Source of the DNA: Bog-473 sp963817735
GTDB lineage: Bacteria > Actinomycetota > Acidimicrobiia > Acidimicrobiales > RAAP-2
Direction: 5' to 3'
Assembly: GCA_963817735.1 (NCBI GenBank)
Contig: CAWFPP010000004.1
Coordinates: 1 to 64,000, forward strand
Length of the DNA: 64,000 bases
The notes under the pieces were generated by a model. It saw nothing but the letters and a program-made list of their open reading frames with translations, had not been told where the DNA came from and did no database searches. The translations under genes and the position numbers were made by a program. This document shows, piece by piece, positions 1-10,072 of the stretch (positions are counted from its first letter, which is position 1; each line of letters starts with the position of its first letter).

Positions 1-1035
1 ACGGTCTCGCTCATGCCCGTGGCACACGCCGAGGCGGCGGCGTTGTTGTTGGCGTCACCCGCCGAGGAGGCGTACCACCAGTAGTCGCCGGCGACGGTCG
101 GGGTGAAGGTGCCCGACGAGGTGTAGGTCCCGTCACCGGCCGGGGTGGCGGTGCCGAGCGTGGTGCCGCCGGTGCACGACGTGGGCTCTGCGCCCGGGCC
201 GAACACGGTGAAGGTGATCGTCGCGGTGGCGTTGGTGCCCGACGACCCGGTCATGGTCGACGAGACGGCCGAACCGTCAATGGCCGTGCCGGCGTTGCCC
301 GAGGCCGGGCCGCTGGCCGTGAGCGTGGGGCTGGCCAGGCCGACGACGGTCTCGCTCATGCCCGTGGCACACGCCGAGGCGGCGGCGTTGTTGTTGGCGT
401 CACCCGCCGAGGAGGCGTACCACCAGTAGTCGCCGGCGACGGTCGGGGTGAAGGTGCCCGACGAGGTGTAGGTCCCGTCACCGGCCGGGGTGGCGGTGCC
501 GAGCATGGTGCCGCCGGTGCACGACGTGGGCTCTGCGCCCGGGCCGAACACGGTGAAGGTGATCGTCGCGGTGGCGTTGGTGCCCGACGACCCGGTCATG
601 GTCGACGAGACGGCCGAACCGTCAATGGCCGTGCCGGCGTTGCCCGAGGCCGGGCCGCTGGCCGTGAGCGTGGGGCTGGCCAGGCCGACGACGGTCTCGC
701 TCATGCCCGTGGCACACGCCGAGGCGGCGGCGTTGTTGTTGGCGTCACCCGCCGAGGAGGCGTACCACCAGTAGTCGCCGGCGACGGTCGGGGTGAAGGT
801 GCCCGACGAGGTGTAGGTCCCGTCACCGGCCGGGGTGGCGGTGCCGAGCATGGTGCCGCCGGTGCACGACGTGGGCTCTGCGCCCGGGCCGAACACGGTG
901 AAGGTGATCGTCGCGGTGGCGTTGGTGCCCGACGACCCGGTCATGGTCGACGAGACGGCCGAACCGTCAATGGCCGTGCCGGCGTTGCCCGTGGCCGGGC
1001 CGCTGGCCGTGAGCGTGGGGCTGGCCGCGGCGACC
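1..1035 (-). repeat. Three near-identical 345-bp tandem repeats
   Basis: Units begin at 1, 346 and 691 and each encodes 115 residues of the surface protein (minus strand, beginning LASPTLTASGPASGNAG). Copies differ at only a few bases, for example near 157 and near 990. The array continues past the left edge, so the copy number is unknown. Confidence 0.92.
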
Positions 1036-4000
1036 AATACCACGGCGTTGGGTGACGTGCTGACGCCATTACCGTTCACGGTGGCCGTGGCCGAGATGGA
1101 CCAGATGCCGGCCGTGTCGTCGGCGTAGTAGAAGCCGTTGGAACTGCTGGAGCCGTTCGGGATGCTCACCGTGCCCGACCCCGTCGATCCTCCCGGCGAG
1201 GTGGTGAAGAACGTGGTTCCGGTCGAGTTCGTGGCCGGGGTGACCGTCGCTGACGAACCGGTGTTGACGACCACGTTGCCGCCGGAGTCTTCGACCTGGA
1301 CCACGAAGGCGGACGTCCCGGCCACCGGAGCCGCAGCCTGCGAGCTCGGGGCGGACGTGAACACCAGCTGGCTGGCCGACCCGGTGGCGAGCGAGAAGTT
1401 GCTCGAGGTGGCGGAGGTCAGGCCGGTCGCAGCCGCGCTCACGCTGTAGCCCGAGGTGGCCGTGCCGACGAGGTTGCACCCGGCGAAGCTGGCCACGCCG
1501 CTCGGTCGCGCTGAGCGGGTTGGTGGTGCAACTCAGCGTGCCCGACGACGGAGTCAGCGTGATCGAGGCCGAGGAGCTGACGACGTTGCCGCCGGAGTCT
1601 TCGACCTTGACCACCGGCTGGTTGGTGAAGTTCACGCCGTTGGTCGAGTCGCCCGGCGAGGTGGTGAACACCAACTGGGTGGCCGACCCTGTGGCAAGCG
1701 AGAAGGTAGGGCTCGAGGTGGCGGAGGTCAGGCCGCTACTGGCCGCGGTGAGGCTGTAGCCCGAGGTGGCCGTGCCGACGAGGTTGCACCCGGCGAAGCT
1801 GGCCACGCCGCTCGTCGCGTTCTTCGGGTTGGTGGTGCAACTCAGCGTGCCCGACGACGGAGTCAGCGTGATCGAGGCCGAGGAGCTGACGACGTTGCCG
1901 CCGGAGTCTTCGACCTTGACCACCGGCTGGTTGGTGAAGTTCACGCCGTTGGTCGAGTTGCCCGGCGAGGTGGTGAACACCACTTGGCTGGCCGAGCCGG
2001 TGGCAAGCGAGAAGGTAGGGCTCGAGGTGGCGCCGGTCAGCCCGGTCGCAGCCGCGCTCAGCGCTGTAGCCCGAGGTGGCCGTGCCGACGAGGTTGCACC
2101 CGGCGAAGCTGGCCACGCCGCTCGTCGCGTTGAGCGGGTTGGCGGTGCAACTCAGCGTGCCCGACGACGGAGTCAGCGTGATCGAGGCCGAGGAGCTGAC
2201 GACGTTGCCGCCGGAGTCTTCGACCTTGACCACCGGCTGGTTGGTGAAGTTCACGCCGTTGGTCGAGTTGCCCGGCGAGGTGGTGAACACCAAATGGCTG
2301 GCCGACCCGGTGGCGAGCGAGAAGTTGCTCGAGGTGGCGGAGGTCAGGCCGGTCGCAGCCGCGCTCACGCTGTAGCCCGAGGTGGCCGTGCCGACGAGGT
2401 TGCACCCGGCGAAGCTGGCCACGCCGCTCGATCGCGCTGAGCGGGTTGGTGGTGCAACTCAGCGTGCCCGACGACGGAGTCAGCGTGATCGAGGCCGAGG
2501 AGCTGACGACGTTGCCGCCGGAGTCTTCGACCTTGACCACCGGCTGGTTGGTGAAGTTCACGCCGTTGGTCGAGTCGCCCGGCGAGGTGGTGAACACCAA
2601 CTGGGTGGCCGACGCCTGTGGCAAGCGAGAAGGTAGGGCTCGAGGTGGCGCCGGTCAGGCCGCTGACTGGCCGCGGTGAGGCTGTAGCCCGAGGTGGCCG
2701 TGCCGACGAGGTTGCACCCGGCGAAGCTGGCCACGCCGCTCGATCGCGTTCTTCGGGTTGGTGGTGCAACTCAGCGTGCCCGACGACGGAGTCAGCGTGA
2801 TCGAGGCCGAGGAGCTGACGACGTTGCCGCCGGAGTCTTCGACCTTGACCACCGGCTGGTTGGTGAAGTTCACGCCGTTGGTCGAGTTGCCCGGCGAGGT
2901 GGTGAACACCACTTGGCTGGCCGAGCCGGTGGCAAGCGAGAAGGTAGGGCTCGAGGTGGCGCCGGTCAGCCCGGTCGCAGCCGCGCTCACGCTGTAGCCC
3001 GAGGTGGCCGTGCCGACGAGGTTGCACCCGGCGAAGCTGGCCACGCCGCTCGTCGCGTTGAGCGGGTTGGTGGTGCAACTCAGCGTGCCCGACGACGGAG
3101 TCAGCGTGATCGAGGCCGAGGAGCTGACGACGTTGCCGCCGGAGTCTTCGACCTTGACCACCGGCTGGTTGGTGAAGTTCACGCCGTTGGTCGAGTTGCC
3201 CGGCGAGGTGGTGAACACCAAATGGCTGGCCGACCCGGTGGCGAGCGAGAAGTTGCTCGAGGTGGCGGAGGTCAGGCCGGTCGCAGGCCGCGCTCACGCT
3301 GTAGCCCGAGGTGGCCGTGCCGACGAGGTTGCACCCGGCGAAGCTGGCCACGCCGCTCGTCGCGCTGAGCGGGTTGGTGGTGCAACTCAGCGTGCCCGAC
3401 GAGCGGAGTCAGCGTGATCGAGGCCGAGGAGCTGACGACGTTGCCGCCGGAGTCTTCGACCTTGACCACCGGCTGGTTGGTGAAGTTCACGCCGTTGGTC
3501 GAGTCGCCCGGCGAGGTGGTGAACACCAACTGGGTGGCCGACCCTGTGGCAAGCGAGAAGGTAGGGCTCGAGGTGGCGGAGGTCAGGCCGCTACTGGCCG
3601 CGGTGAGGCTGTAGCCCGAGGTGGCCGTGCCGACGAGGTTGCACCCGGCGAAGCTGGCCACGCCGCTCGTCGCGTTCTTCGGGTTGGTGGTGCAACTCAG
3701 CGTGCCCGACGACGGAGTCAGCGTGATCGAGGCCGAGGAGCTGACGACGTTGCCGCCGGAGTCTTCGACCTTGACCACCGGCTGGTTGGTGAAGTTCACG
3801 CCGTTGGTCGAGTTGCCCGGCGAGGTGGTGAACACCACTTGGCTGGCCGAGCCGGTGGCAAGCGAGAAGGTAGGGCTCGAGGTGGCGCCGGTCAGCCCGG
3901 TCGCAGCCGCGCTCACGCTGTAGCCCGAGGTGGCCGTGCCGACGAGGTTGCACCCGGCGAAGCTGGCCACGCCGCTCGTCGCGTTCTTCGGGTTGGCGGT

Positions 4001-6400
4001 GCAGCTCAGCGTGCCCGACGAGGGGGTGAGCGTGATCGGGGCCGAGGCTGTCGCCACCACGGCGTTGCTCGAATTCTCGATCTTGACCACCGGCTGGTTG
4101 GTGAAGTTCACGCCGTTGGTCGAGTTGCCCGGCGACGTGGTGAACACCAGGTGCAAGGTCCCGGTGATCGAGATGCTGCCTGACGTGCCCGTCGTCAGCC
4201 CGCTGCTGGTGGCACTCAGGGTGTAGCTGGCCACAGTGCCGGTGATCTCACACCCGGCGAATGTGGCCACACCCGACGTCGTGGTCAATGGGTTGGTCGT
4301 GCACCCGCCCAGGGTCCCCGCACCCGAGGCGATGCCCAGGGTGACCGAAGCGCTCGGTGAGGTAACCACGTTGCCGCCGGAGTCTTCGACCTTGACCACC
4401 GGCTGGTTGGTGAAGTTCACGCCGTTGGACGTGCCGCCCGGCGTGGTGGTGAACACCAGCTGGGCGGCCGCGCCGACCGCCAGCGAGAAGGTGGGGCTCG
4501 AGGTGGCGCCGGTCAGCCCGCTCGAAGATGCGCTCAGGCTGTAGCCCGAGCCGGCCGTGGCGGCCAGGGAGCATCCGGCGAAGGTGGCCACGCCGCTCGA
4601 GGCGTTGAGCGGGTTGGTGGTGCAGCTCAGCGTGCCCGAGGAGGGGGTGAGCGTGATCAAGGCGGACGAGCCGGTAACCATGTTGCCGCCGGAGTCTTCG
4701 ACCTCGACCACCGGCTGGGCGCTGAAGGCCACGCCGTTGGTCGAACTGCCCGGCGACGTGGTGAACACCAGCTGGCTGGCGGCCCCGGCTGCCAGGACGA
4801 GGGTCTGCATCGCCGTGGCCGAGCTGGTCCCGTAGGGGTTGGTGGCCGTCACCGTGAAGTTGTAACTCCCAACCGTGTCGCTGGGCGTCCCCGAGATCAC
4901 GCCGGTGGAGGTGTTGAGCGTCAAACCGGTGGGCAGGGAGCCCGACGCCAGGGTGAACTCGCAGTAGGTGGCGGTCCCATTGCACGAGGATGCGTTGGTG
5001 GCGCTGTAGGTGGCCGTGCTCTGGTTCACGCCCACGCTGTAGTTGAGAGAACCCGATTCGGTCGGGATGCCCGGGGCCGTCCCGGTGTAGAAGGTGCTGT
5101 TCGAGACGACCTCACCCGCGCAACCGGCGTCTCCGGCGGCGGCCGAGGCGGCTCCGGTCCCGCCGGCGCCGTTGCTGGTGCCGGTGCCAGTGCACGATCC
5201 AGAGGTCCCGGAGGCCACGCCGCTGGATACGCCCGTGGCCGTCGAGGAACTCCAGCCGGCACCACCACCGCCGCCGCCCGCCCCCGACCGGTCGGTCCCG
5301 CTGCAGTACGTCGCGCCCCCGCCGCCACCACCGGTGTAGCCGCCACCGCCACCGCCGCCACCCATGTTCATGTTGTTGCCGGTGCCGGACGTGGTGTGGC
5401 CGCCGCCCGCACCGGTGCCTACACCGCTGGCGCCGCCCGTCCCGCCGCCGGTGCCTGTGGCCCCGGTGCCACCCCCGCCCCCGGCGTTGTTGCCGCCCCC
5501 GGTGCCCGTGGTGCCACCGGTTGGGGCGGCGCCGCCGGTGCCCCCGATGCCGCCGCCACCTCCGCCGCCAGGGCCGGCCGTGGTGCCGCCCGACTTGGAG
5601 TTGCCGGCACCGCCCCCGCTCCCGCCCACGCCGGAACCACCGGTGTCCCCGGTTGAAGCCGTACCGGCCACTCCACTGCCCCCGGCATTGCCACCATTGG
5701 CCGCGCCCCCGGCACCGCCGGTGGTCCCCGTGCCTCCGCCTGCCCCGCCGGAGCCAGCATTGGCGTTCCCGCAGCCGAGGCCGTTATTCCCTCCGGCTGA
5801 ACCGCCGCCAGCGCCGCCCGGCGCGATCGAGATGAGGGTGGTACACGCGGAAGTCGTGCCGATGCACAGACCCGTGGACCCGCCACCGGCCCCGCCGCCA
5901 CCGCCCGGATCCCCGGACGAGCCGCTGCCGGCGCCGCCCGACCCACCGGCCGTGTAGCCGCTGGCGGCAGTGCCCCCGGCGGCGGTGGCGCCCGTGGACC
6001 CGGCCCCGCCACCGCACCCGATGTCCACGCCAATGTTCGAGCCCTGCGTCACGGCATAGGTGACAGTGGTCGAACCCGACGGACCACCGTTGCCGGCCGT
6101 CGTGCCCCCGGTGCCACTGCCGGCTCCCCCGCCACCACCACCGCCGTAGATGGTCGCGGTGATCGAGGTGGTGCCGGGAGGGACGACGGCATAGTCATAG
6201 GTGCCACACGTCAGAGCGGTGTTCCACGTCACAGGGGTTGTCGCCGCGCCGGCGGCGATCGGCGAGATGATCTCGGGCACCACCGCACTCAGCGTGCCGA
6301 GGAGGAGGGCCAGCGCCGCAAAGAGCACGCCGGAGCGTTGCGCTCGGGAGCGCATTGTGGAGGACTCGGCCTGCTGGAAATGCTGGGACGTGCTCTGCAT
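1..6400 (-). CDS. Giant secreted Ig-like repeat surface protein (C-terminus beyond window, frameshifted as given)
   Basis: Reading leftward from 6400, the protein begins with an export signal (hydrophobic core LFAALALLLGTLSAVV, residues about 25-40; a second Met at residue 16 is an alternative start). A very glycine-rich domain follows (about residues 84-440), then a putative-Ig domain (about 448-535, motif LPTGLTLNTSTGVISGTP), then many Ig-like repeats of about 103 residues with a paired-Cys pattern (LSCTTNP, FAGCNLVG). The last part seen consists of 115-residue repeats. The frame breaks near 3401, 3285, 2744, 2665, 2613, 2430, 2062 and 1507. Each break is one extra base relative to sister repeats, and removing all eight gives a continuous frame to position 1. 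Probable adhesin or cell-surface structural protein; the function is inferred from architecture only. Confidence 0.8.
1450..4140 (-). repeat. 309-bp Ig-like domain repeats in a 927-bp higher-order pattern
   Basis: Nine domain units can be recognised by the variable codons before the ATSGV segment: LSA, KNA and LNA types at about 1504, 1817, 2125, 2430, 2744, 3053, 3358, 3669 and 3978. The triplet recurs every 925-927 bp and the copies are nearly identical, which indicates recent amplification in blocks of three domains. Confidence 0.9.
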
Positions 6401-6881
6401 GCGTCAGTTCCCTTGCGCGCTCGAAGTCCACGGCGCGGCATTCGCCAGCTCCACCCGACAAGACCGCCACCCTTGTTCGCACTAGGGCGCCAAAACCCCA
6501 TGCGATTCGCCAATCGCCGATCAGGGTAGGCCACCCATAACTCGAAAGCCAGCGCCACCCCTGCGATACCTGTTCACCTGGGCTTTCCCGAGGGCGTAGG
6601 TCTGATGCGGGCCACACTTCTACTGCTGCACTGGGTCGCCCGTAATCATCCACGACGGCGACTTCAGAACGCTCAGAACAGTGGCTACCTCATCGTCAGA
6701 CGATTCGAGGACATCGGCGCACACGTTCAGCGTTCTTGCGGTATCAGCATGTCCGAGAAACCGGCCTCTGTCTGCAAGGGAACGTCGGCGGCCGGCGGCC
6801 GAGTTGCCACGAAATGTGGCCGATCGTGCAAGAGGACCTTCGAGACACAGAGCTCGCTATAGAAACGACCGAGCACAAAAG
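6401..6881. other. Intergenic, no gene seen
   Basis: About 480 bases upstream of the surface protein gene. The open frames here have no recognisable product. It should contain that gene's promoter, but I see no convincing -10/-35 pair. Confidence 0.5.
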
Positions 6882-7343
6882 TCATGCGGCCAAGGCGCCA
6901 AGGAATGCTCCCATCGGGCTCGCTGCTGAATACGAGCGCGTCCGCGCCGAAGGTAGTCCCACAAGCTTTGGTCCGTTCTCTGGACCGACTTCGCAGAGCG
7001 CTGAGTACGCCCGTTGTGTCTGGATCGAGAGAGGCGTCGGGCGGCGTGGGTCTGTGTGTCTTGCTCTTCGAAGCAAGGGTCTCTCACAGTCCGTCCAGCG
7101 GAGCGCGCACAGTTCCCCACGACGTGCCCCTGTAGCGGCAGCGAACCGAAGGAAGCAGCCGAAGTCGGGTGGGTTGATCGGCAAGATTGAGCACAGGATC
7201 GACGCCGCTGCGGTTGGCAGCTTCAGTTCCTCAGCGACTACTCGTGGCGGACTTGCATTCGTCGCAGCATTCACGGTGAACAAGTCGGATGCTTTGGGCG
7301 CCGAGAGCGCTGCCGCCCTTCCTCCCCGTCGCGCGCGACCCAA
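6882..7343 (-). pseudogene. Tyrosine integrase remnant
   Basis: The middle of this frame matches the catalytic domain of actinobacterial tRNA-targeting integrases: NAATNASPPRV, then DFGCFLRFAAATGARRGE with LCALRW, which holds the first catalytic Arg. After about residue 90 the likeness is lost, and neither an N-terminal arm-binding domain nor the HxxR/Tyr end is present. It lies 41 bp from the tRNA 3' fragment at 7385, in the same relative position as the intact integrase beside the intact tRNA at 44.8 kb. It is therefore probably left from an older element at the same tRNA. The integrase assignment rests on the catalytic patch alone. Confidence 0.6.
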
Positions 7344-7384
7344 CTCCTACAACGGTGGCTCGGCCTAAGGGGAAAGGCCTAAGA

Positions 7385-7426
7385 GCGCCCCCGGAAGGAT
7401 TCGAACCTTCGCACACGGTTTAGGAA
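7385..7426 (-). other. att site, displaced tRNA-Arg 3' half
   Basis: 42 bases identical to 44817-44858, covering the T-arm, variable loop and half of the anticodon arm of tRNA-Arg. Beyond 7426 the tRNA likeness stops abruptly. Read as the chromosomal 3' end displaced by integration. Confidence 0.85.
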
Positions 7427-7542
7427 TCCGAAAATGCGCCGGAAACGACGGAGCCGGACGGTATCCAACCGGAGGCTTTCCGCAGGTCAGCGACCCTACG
7501 ACGGAAGGCAACGAAAGCAACCGGATCCGGGTCGCTCCCGAG

Positions 7543-7565
7543 TTGTAGGGACGTTTGTAGGGACA
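7543..7565 (+). repeat. Putative integrase arm-type repeats, left end
   Basis: Two copies of TTGTAGGGA (7543 and 7555) separated by three bases, 117 bp inside the left att. The same doublet lies inside the right end at 44736-44757. In the circular form the two doublets would flank attP. Confidence 0.5.
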
Positions 7566-7731
7566 CATTGACTTACGGTTTTCGAACCGACGTTCGCGGA
7601 AATCAGCCAGGCAAGCCAGCGTCGCGGGTTCAATCATGCCGCTCACATTGCCCTGGTTAGTCGGGCAGCTACGCCCCGTACGAATCTTCGGGGCTAGTGC
7701 TTCTGGGTCTTCCGTGTGCGAGAATTTGAAC

Positions 7732-8040
7732 GTGCGCGGCTCTCGGAACCGACGGGGTCTTGTAATCGGTGCCTGTGCAGTTATGTTCAGCTTGATCGGG
7801 TTGTGGATTTCGAGCCTGAGTCACACCTACCTTGCGAGCTCTAAGCCACGCTCCATCCCTTGCCCTGGTCCGAACTCGGCAGGCTGCGTCTTAACGCCAT
7901 ACCCTTCCTGGGCAACAAGGACAACGACGTGGCCTTCCGCCATGTGGTTGCTGGTCATTTGTTCCGTCATGTTCGGGGCATGGATTGCAGCGTCAATCTG
8001 GTTACTGCGAGTGCCAAGCGAGAGACAGCCTGCATCCTGA
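7732..8040 (+). CDS. Small two-helix membrane protein, unknown
   Basis: About 102 residues from a GTG start (the frame is open back to 7636; the start is uncertain). Two hydrophobic segments, VIGACAVMFSLIGLWISSL and WLLVICSVMFGAWIAASIWL, flank a 45-residue loop with two Cys (CPGPNSAGC). Not recognised. First of a run of small plus-strand genes, each followed by the TGCCCCAGTTCGCCGG-type motif; here the motif starts 3 bp after the stop. Codon use is less GC3-biased than in the chromosomal genes to the right, which suggests an acquired gene. Confidence 0.5.
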   Translation: MRGSRNRRGLVIGACAVMFSLIGLWISSLSHTYLASSKPRSIPCPGPNSAGCVLTPYPSWATRTTTWPSAMWLLVICSVMFGAWIAASIWLLRVPSERQPAS

Positions 8041-8043
8041 GTC

Positions 8044-8060
8044 CGTCCCAGATCGCCGGG
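8044..8060 (+). repeat. Cassette-end motif M1
   Basis: CGTCCCAGATCGCCGGG, 3 bp after the stop of 7732-8040 and in gene orientation. Matches the island-wide consensus TGCCCCAGTTCGCCGG. Confidence 0.55.
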
Positions 8061-8130
8061 AAGGTGGGCCAGTTCGGATCAGTGACGGTCTCTGCTTCAC
8101 CGAATCACCTTCCAAGCCGATATAGCCTCA

Positions 8131-8331
8131 GTGGCGGCAATGTCCCCGAAAGATCGACGACTTCTTCAAGTCGGGTCCATCGTTTCCGTTGCCGCCGTCC
8201 TCATGGCCCTCGGAGGCGGAATCGTCGGGACACATCGGCCCCTTGGGATCGCTCTCCTCATTGCCGGAATCGTCATCTTGCAGGCAGCTTGGTTACCGGG
8301 AATCCGCAGAAGCACCCAATCCAGGAAGTAG
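8131..8331 (+). CDS. Small two-helix membrane protein, unknown
   Basis: 66 residues from a GTG (an in-frame ATG at 8140 is an alternative). Charged N-terminus SPKDRR, then two hydrophobic stretches, GSIVSVAAVLMALGGGIVG and LGIALLIAGIVILQAAWL, and a basic tail RRSTQSRK. Predicted to insert as a hairpin with both ends cytoplasmic. No family recognised. A single-gene unit followed 8 bp later by motif M2. Confidence 0.55.
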   Translation: MAAMSPKDRRLLQVGSIVSVAAVLMALGGGIVGTHRPLGIALLIAGIVILQAAWLPGIRRSTQSRK

Positions 8332-8339
8332 TCAGGGCC

Positions 8340-8355
8340 TGCCCCAGTTCGGACC
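8340..8355 (+). repeat. Cassette-end motif M2
   Basis: TGCCCCAGTTCGGACC, 8 bp after the stop of 8131-8331. CCCAG and CTGGG can pair to form a short hairpin. The sequence after it (GGACCTGGGCG) matches the right flank of the two-recombinase element at 19.25 kb. Confidence 0.65.
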
Positions 8356-8480
8356 TGGGCGTATGCGGCACAGTGCCCAGCGGGCGTTGATTCTCGTGCG
8401 GCATCCTTTATTCAGCCCGGACGAGGACCGATACTGAAACGGTGCGAGAGCCACGTACAACCCGTTGGGGTGAGCGTTAC

Positions 8481-8786
8481 ATGGCCGGGTCCAAGCGCCG
8501 AATGTTCCTTCCTCAGCCTGAGGAGCTAAGGCGGAACTACGGGGACAACGCCACCGCCGCCGCCAGTGTTATGGGCTCGCTCAGGCCTGCCATTTTCGCA
8601 GTATTCGCCGTGATGTTGGTCGCAGTGATTGTCATAGCGGCGCAGGCGGGTGGAGAAGGATCCGGCTTCCCTGGTTGGGGCGTTGCGCTAATCGTGCTTG
8701 TTGTTGCCGCGGCTTGCGTGATCATCACCGCAGTCATTCTGAGGAAGGCGAAAAGGGTCGCTTCACTGAAACCACGACGAGATTAG
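8481..8786 (+). CDS. Small two-helix membrane protein, unknown
   Basis: 101 residues. The ATG at 8481 is chosen because GGGGTGAG lies just upstream; the frame extends back to 8442. A soluble N-terminus (MAGSKRRMFLPQPEELRRNY) is followed by two membrane segments (AIFAVFAVMLVAVIVIAAQ and ALIVLVVAAACVIITAVIL) and a basic tail. Not recognised. Similar in layout to the 66-aa and 93-aa neighbours but without obvious sequence identity. Followed 5 bp later by motif M3; converges with 8847-9722. Confidence 0.55.
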   Translation: MAGSKRRMFLPQPEELRRNYGDNATAAASVMGSLRPAIFAVFAVMLVAVIVIAAQAGGEGSGFPGWGVALIVLVVAAACVIITAVILRKAKRVASLKPRRD

Positions 8787-8791
8787 AGGAG

Positions 8792-8807
8792 TAGCCCAGT
8801 ACGCCGG
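8792..8807 (+). repeat. Cassette-end motif M3
   Basis: TAGCCCAGTACGCCGG, 5 bp after the stop of 8481-8786, in gene orientation. Lies between two convergent genes. Confidence 0.6.
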
Positions 8808-8846
8808 TTCCAGGGCCACGTCCCCTTAACCCGAGCGCTCCAGAAC

Positions 8847-9722
8847 CTATGGGTCCAGGCCTCGGGCATGCAGGGACCGCCTCATACGCCATCTGCTATG
8901 TCCCCAGATCGTGAGCCCAACTGCGACGACGATGCCGAGAACGCCTAAGGCTTTGACAACCGAGCCAGTGGGACCGACGAGCACAAAGACGGCTCCGACT
9001 GCACCCAAGAGACCCACGGCTATCGGAAGTCCCAAGGCCACGGCCAGTCCCCATTCTCGAACCCGCTCTGTAGGCAGATGGTCGACTTCGAACTCAAGCT
9101 CGGGCGGAGTCCATTCGGGGTGTGCGGCTATGAAATCGGCCGCCGTGTCAAACGGCTCCAGATGAAACGAGACGCCGACGCTGCGACACATGACCTTCAG
9201 TTCCTCGTCATTGAACTCCCAAGTGTCGCTGCTGTTGTAGCCATAGTTCACCGAGTTGTCGAGGCGATCAATGAGTGAACCTTTGGAATCGATGAAGCAC
9301 AGGAAGTGAGTACCGAGGCTCCGGTATCCGATCGGCTTCTTGTGGATGACAACCACGACGATCGTGCTCACCGTCGGCCTCGATGGGTCCGCCGTCGCTC
9401 CCGGCAACTGGTAGTGCCACGTGTGATGACCGTGAACCTGGTCATGAACCACCATCTCACCGCAGCCGACGAAGATCGTCTGACGTGATCGCTCGGCGAG
9501 TCGCAAGCTGTCGCAGAGCTCTAGCCGCTCACCAGCCCCCAGACCCAGATAGCTTCCATCGGGGATCCCGGTTCTCGCTGCCACCTCCGCGGGGGTCTCA
9601 TTCCTGCCGCTTGGGCGCATCGTTGCGGGCGCCGACTGACTTTCGGAAATGATCGAGTATTCAGCATCGCTGCTGCGGTTGATGGGTCTTTCCTCGCCAG
9701 CCACCGTTGAAGTATCGCCCAA
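8847..9722 (-). CDS. Membrane-anchored protein of unknown function
   Basis: 291 residues from a probable TTG start (an internal ATG at 9620 is possible). A soluble N-terminal domain of about 210 residues is rich in His, Tyr and acidic residues (VHDQVHGHHTWHYQLPG, LLAWL-free). The C-terminus carries two adjacent membrane helices (AVALGLPIAVGLLGAVGAVF and VVKALGVLGIVVAVGLTIWG) and a basic tail RWRMRRSLHARGLDP. I recognise no family. The gene converges with 8481-8786 across motif M3, and another small membrane-protein gene lies upstream on the same strand. Confidence 0.6.
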   Translation of the reverse strand: MGDTSTVAGEERPINRSSDAEYSIISESQSAPATMRPSGRNETPAEVAARTGIPDGSYLGLGAGERLELCDSLRLAERSRQTIFVGCGEMVVHDQVHGHHTWHYQLPGATADPSRPTVSTIVVVVIHKKPIGYRSLGTHFLCFIDSKGSLIDRLDNSVNYGYNSSDTWEFNDEELKVMCRSVGVSFHLEPFDTAADFIAAHPEWTPPELEFEVDHLPTERVREWGLAVALGLPIAVGLLGAVGAVFVLVGPTGSVVKALGVLGIVVAVGLTIWGHSRWRMRRSLHARGLDP

Positions 9723-9734
9723 GACTCGGACAAG

Positions 9735-9752
9735 GTGCCCCGGTTCGCCGGG
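9735..9752 (-). repeat. Cassette-end motif M4
   Basis: GTGCCCCGGTTCGCCGGG on the plus strand. It contains the palindrome CCCGG-TTCG-CCGGG, so it reads nearly the same both ways. It lies 11 bp after the 3' end of the minus-strand gene 9764-10045. Confidence 0.55.
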
Positions 9753-9763
9753 ACGGTGACCGG

Positions 9764-10045
9764 TCAGCTCCGCATTCGGCGGCGCATGATCACGCCATAG
9801 GCGACGGTCAAAACGCCGAGCGCCGCAATAAGCGCTGCCACAACCGTGGCTTTACCTGAGGCAAGAAGAGCTGAACCCACGACGACGGCTACGAGACCAC
9901 AAAAGACAACCTCCCTCGCTAGCCATATGAGGTATCTATCGGGTTCCACGCCGTGAAGCCTCTGCCACCACTTCGGACCACGCCAAGCATCTTCAAGATC
10001 GTGGGAATCGCCGCCTCGCCCGCTCACCGCTACAGATTGCATCAT
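9764..10045 (-). CDS. Small two-helix membrane protein, unknown
   Basis: 93 residues starting at paired ATG codons. The N-terminal 45 residues are soluble (WRGPKWWQRLHGVEPDRYL). Two membrane segments follow (VVFCGLVAVVVGSALLASG and VVAALIAALGVLTVAYGVI), with the tail MRRRMRS. Not recognised. Topologically like the plus-strand small membrane proteins at 8131 and 8481. IS110 copy 1 inserted 20 bp upstream of the start, which may have separated the gene from an earlier promoter. Confidence 0.55.
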   Translation of the reverse strand: MMQSVAVSGRGGDSHDLEDAWRGPKWWQRLHGVEPDRYLIWLAREVVFCGLVAVVVGSALLASGKATVVAALIAALGVLTVAYGVIMRRRMRS

Positions 10046-10057
10046 CCCGGGCCGGTG

Positions 10058-10072
10058 CTGCCCCAGTACGCC
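10058..10072 (+). repeat. Motif M5, interrupted by IS110 copy 1
   Basis: CTGCCCCAGTACGCC. The left part of the motif continues into IS110 copy 1, so this copy marks the insertion target. It lies at the 5' side of 9764-10045, one of three copies not placed at a gene end. Confidence 0.55.

Noticed and set aside
1..4140. CRISPR-like reading of the regular repeats
   Set aside because: The repeats are 309 and 345 bp, contiguous and protein-coding; no short repeat/spacer pattern exists anywhere in the window.
145..5957. Many plus-strand open frames of 60-290 codons over the repeat region
   Set aside because: They are antisense to the minus-strand surface protein; their composition (Ala/Pro/Arg runs) and exact repetition follow from its codons.
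6736..7368. 210-codon plus-strand frame
   Set aside because: Lies antisense to the integrase remnant, has no ribosome site and no recognisable segment.
7365..7646. 93-codon minus-strand frame across the att site
   Set aside because: It reads through the tRNA fragment and has no coding character; such frames are typical shadows of tRNA 3' ends.
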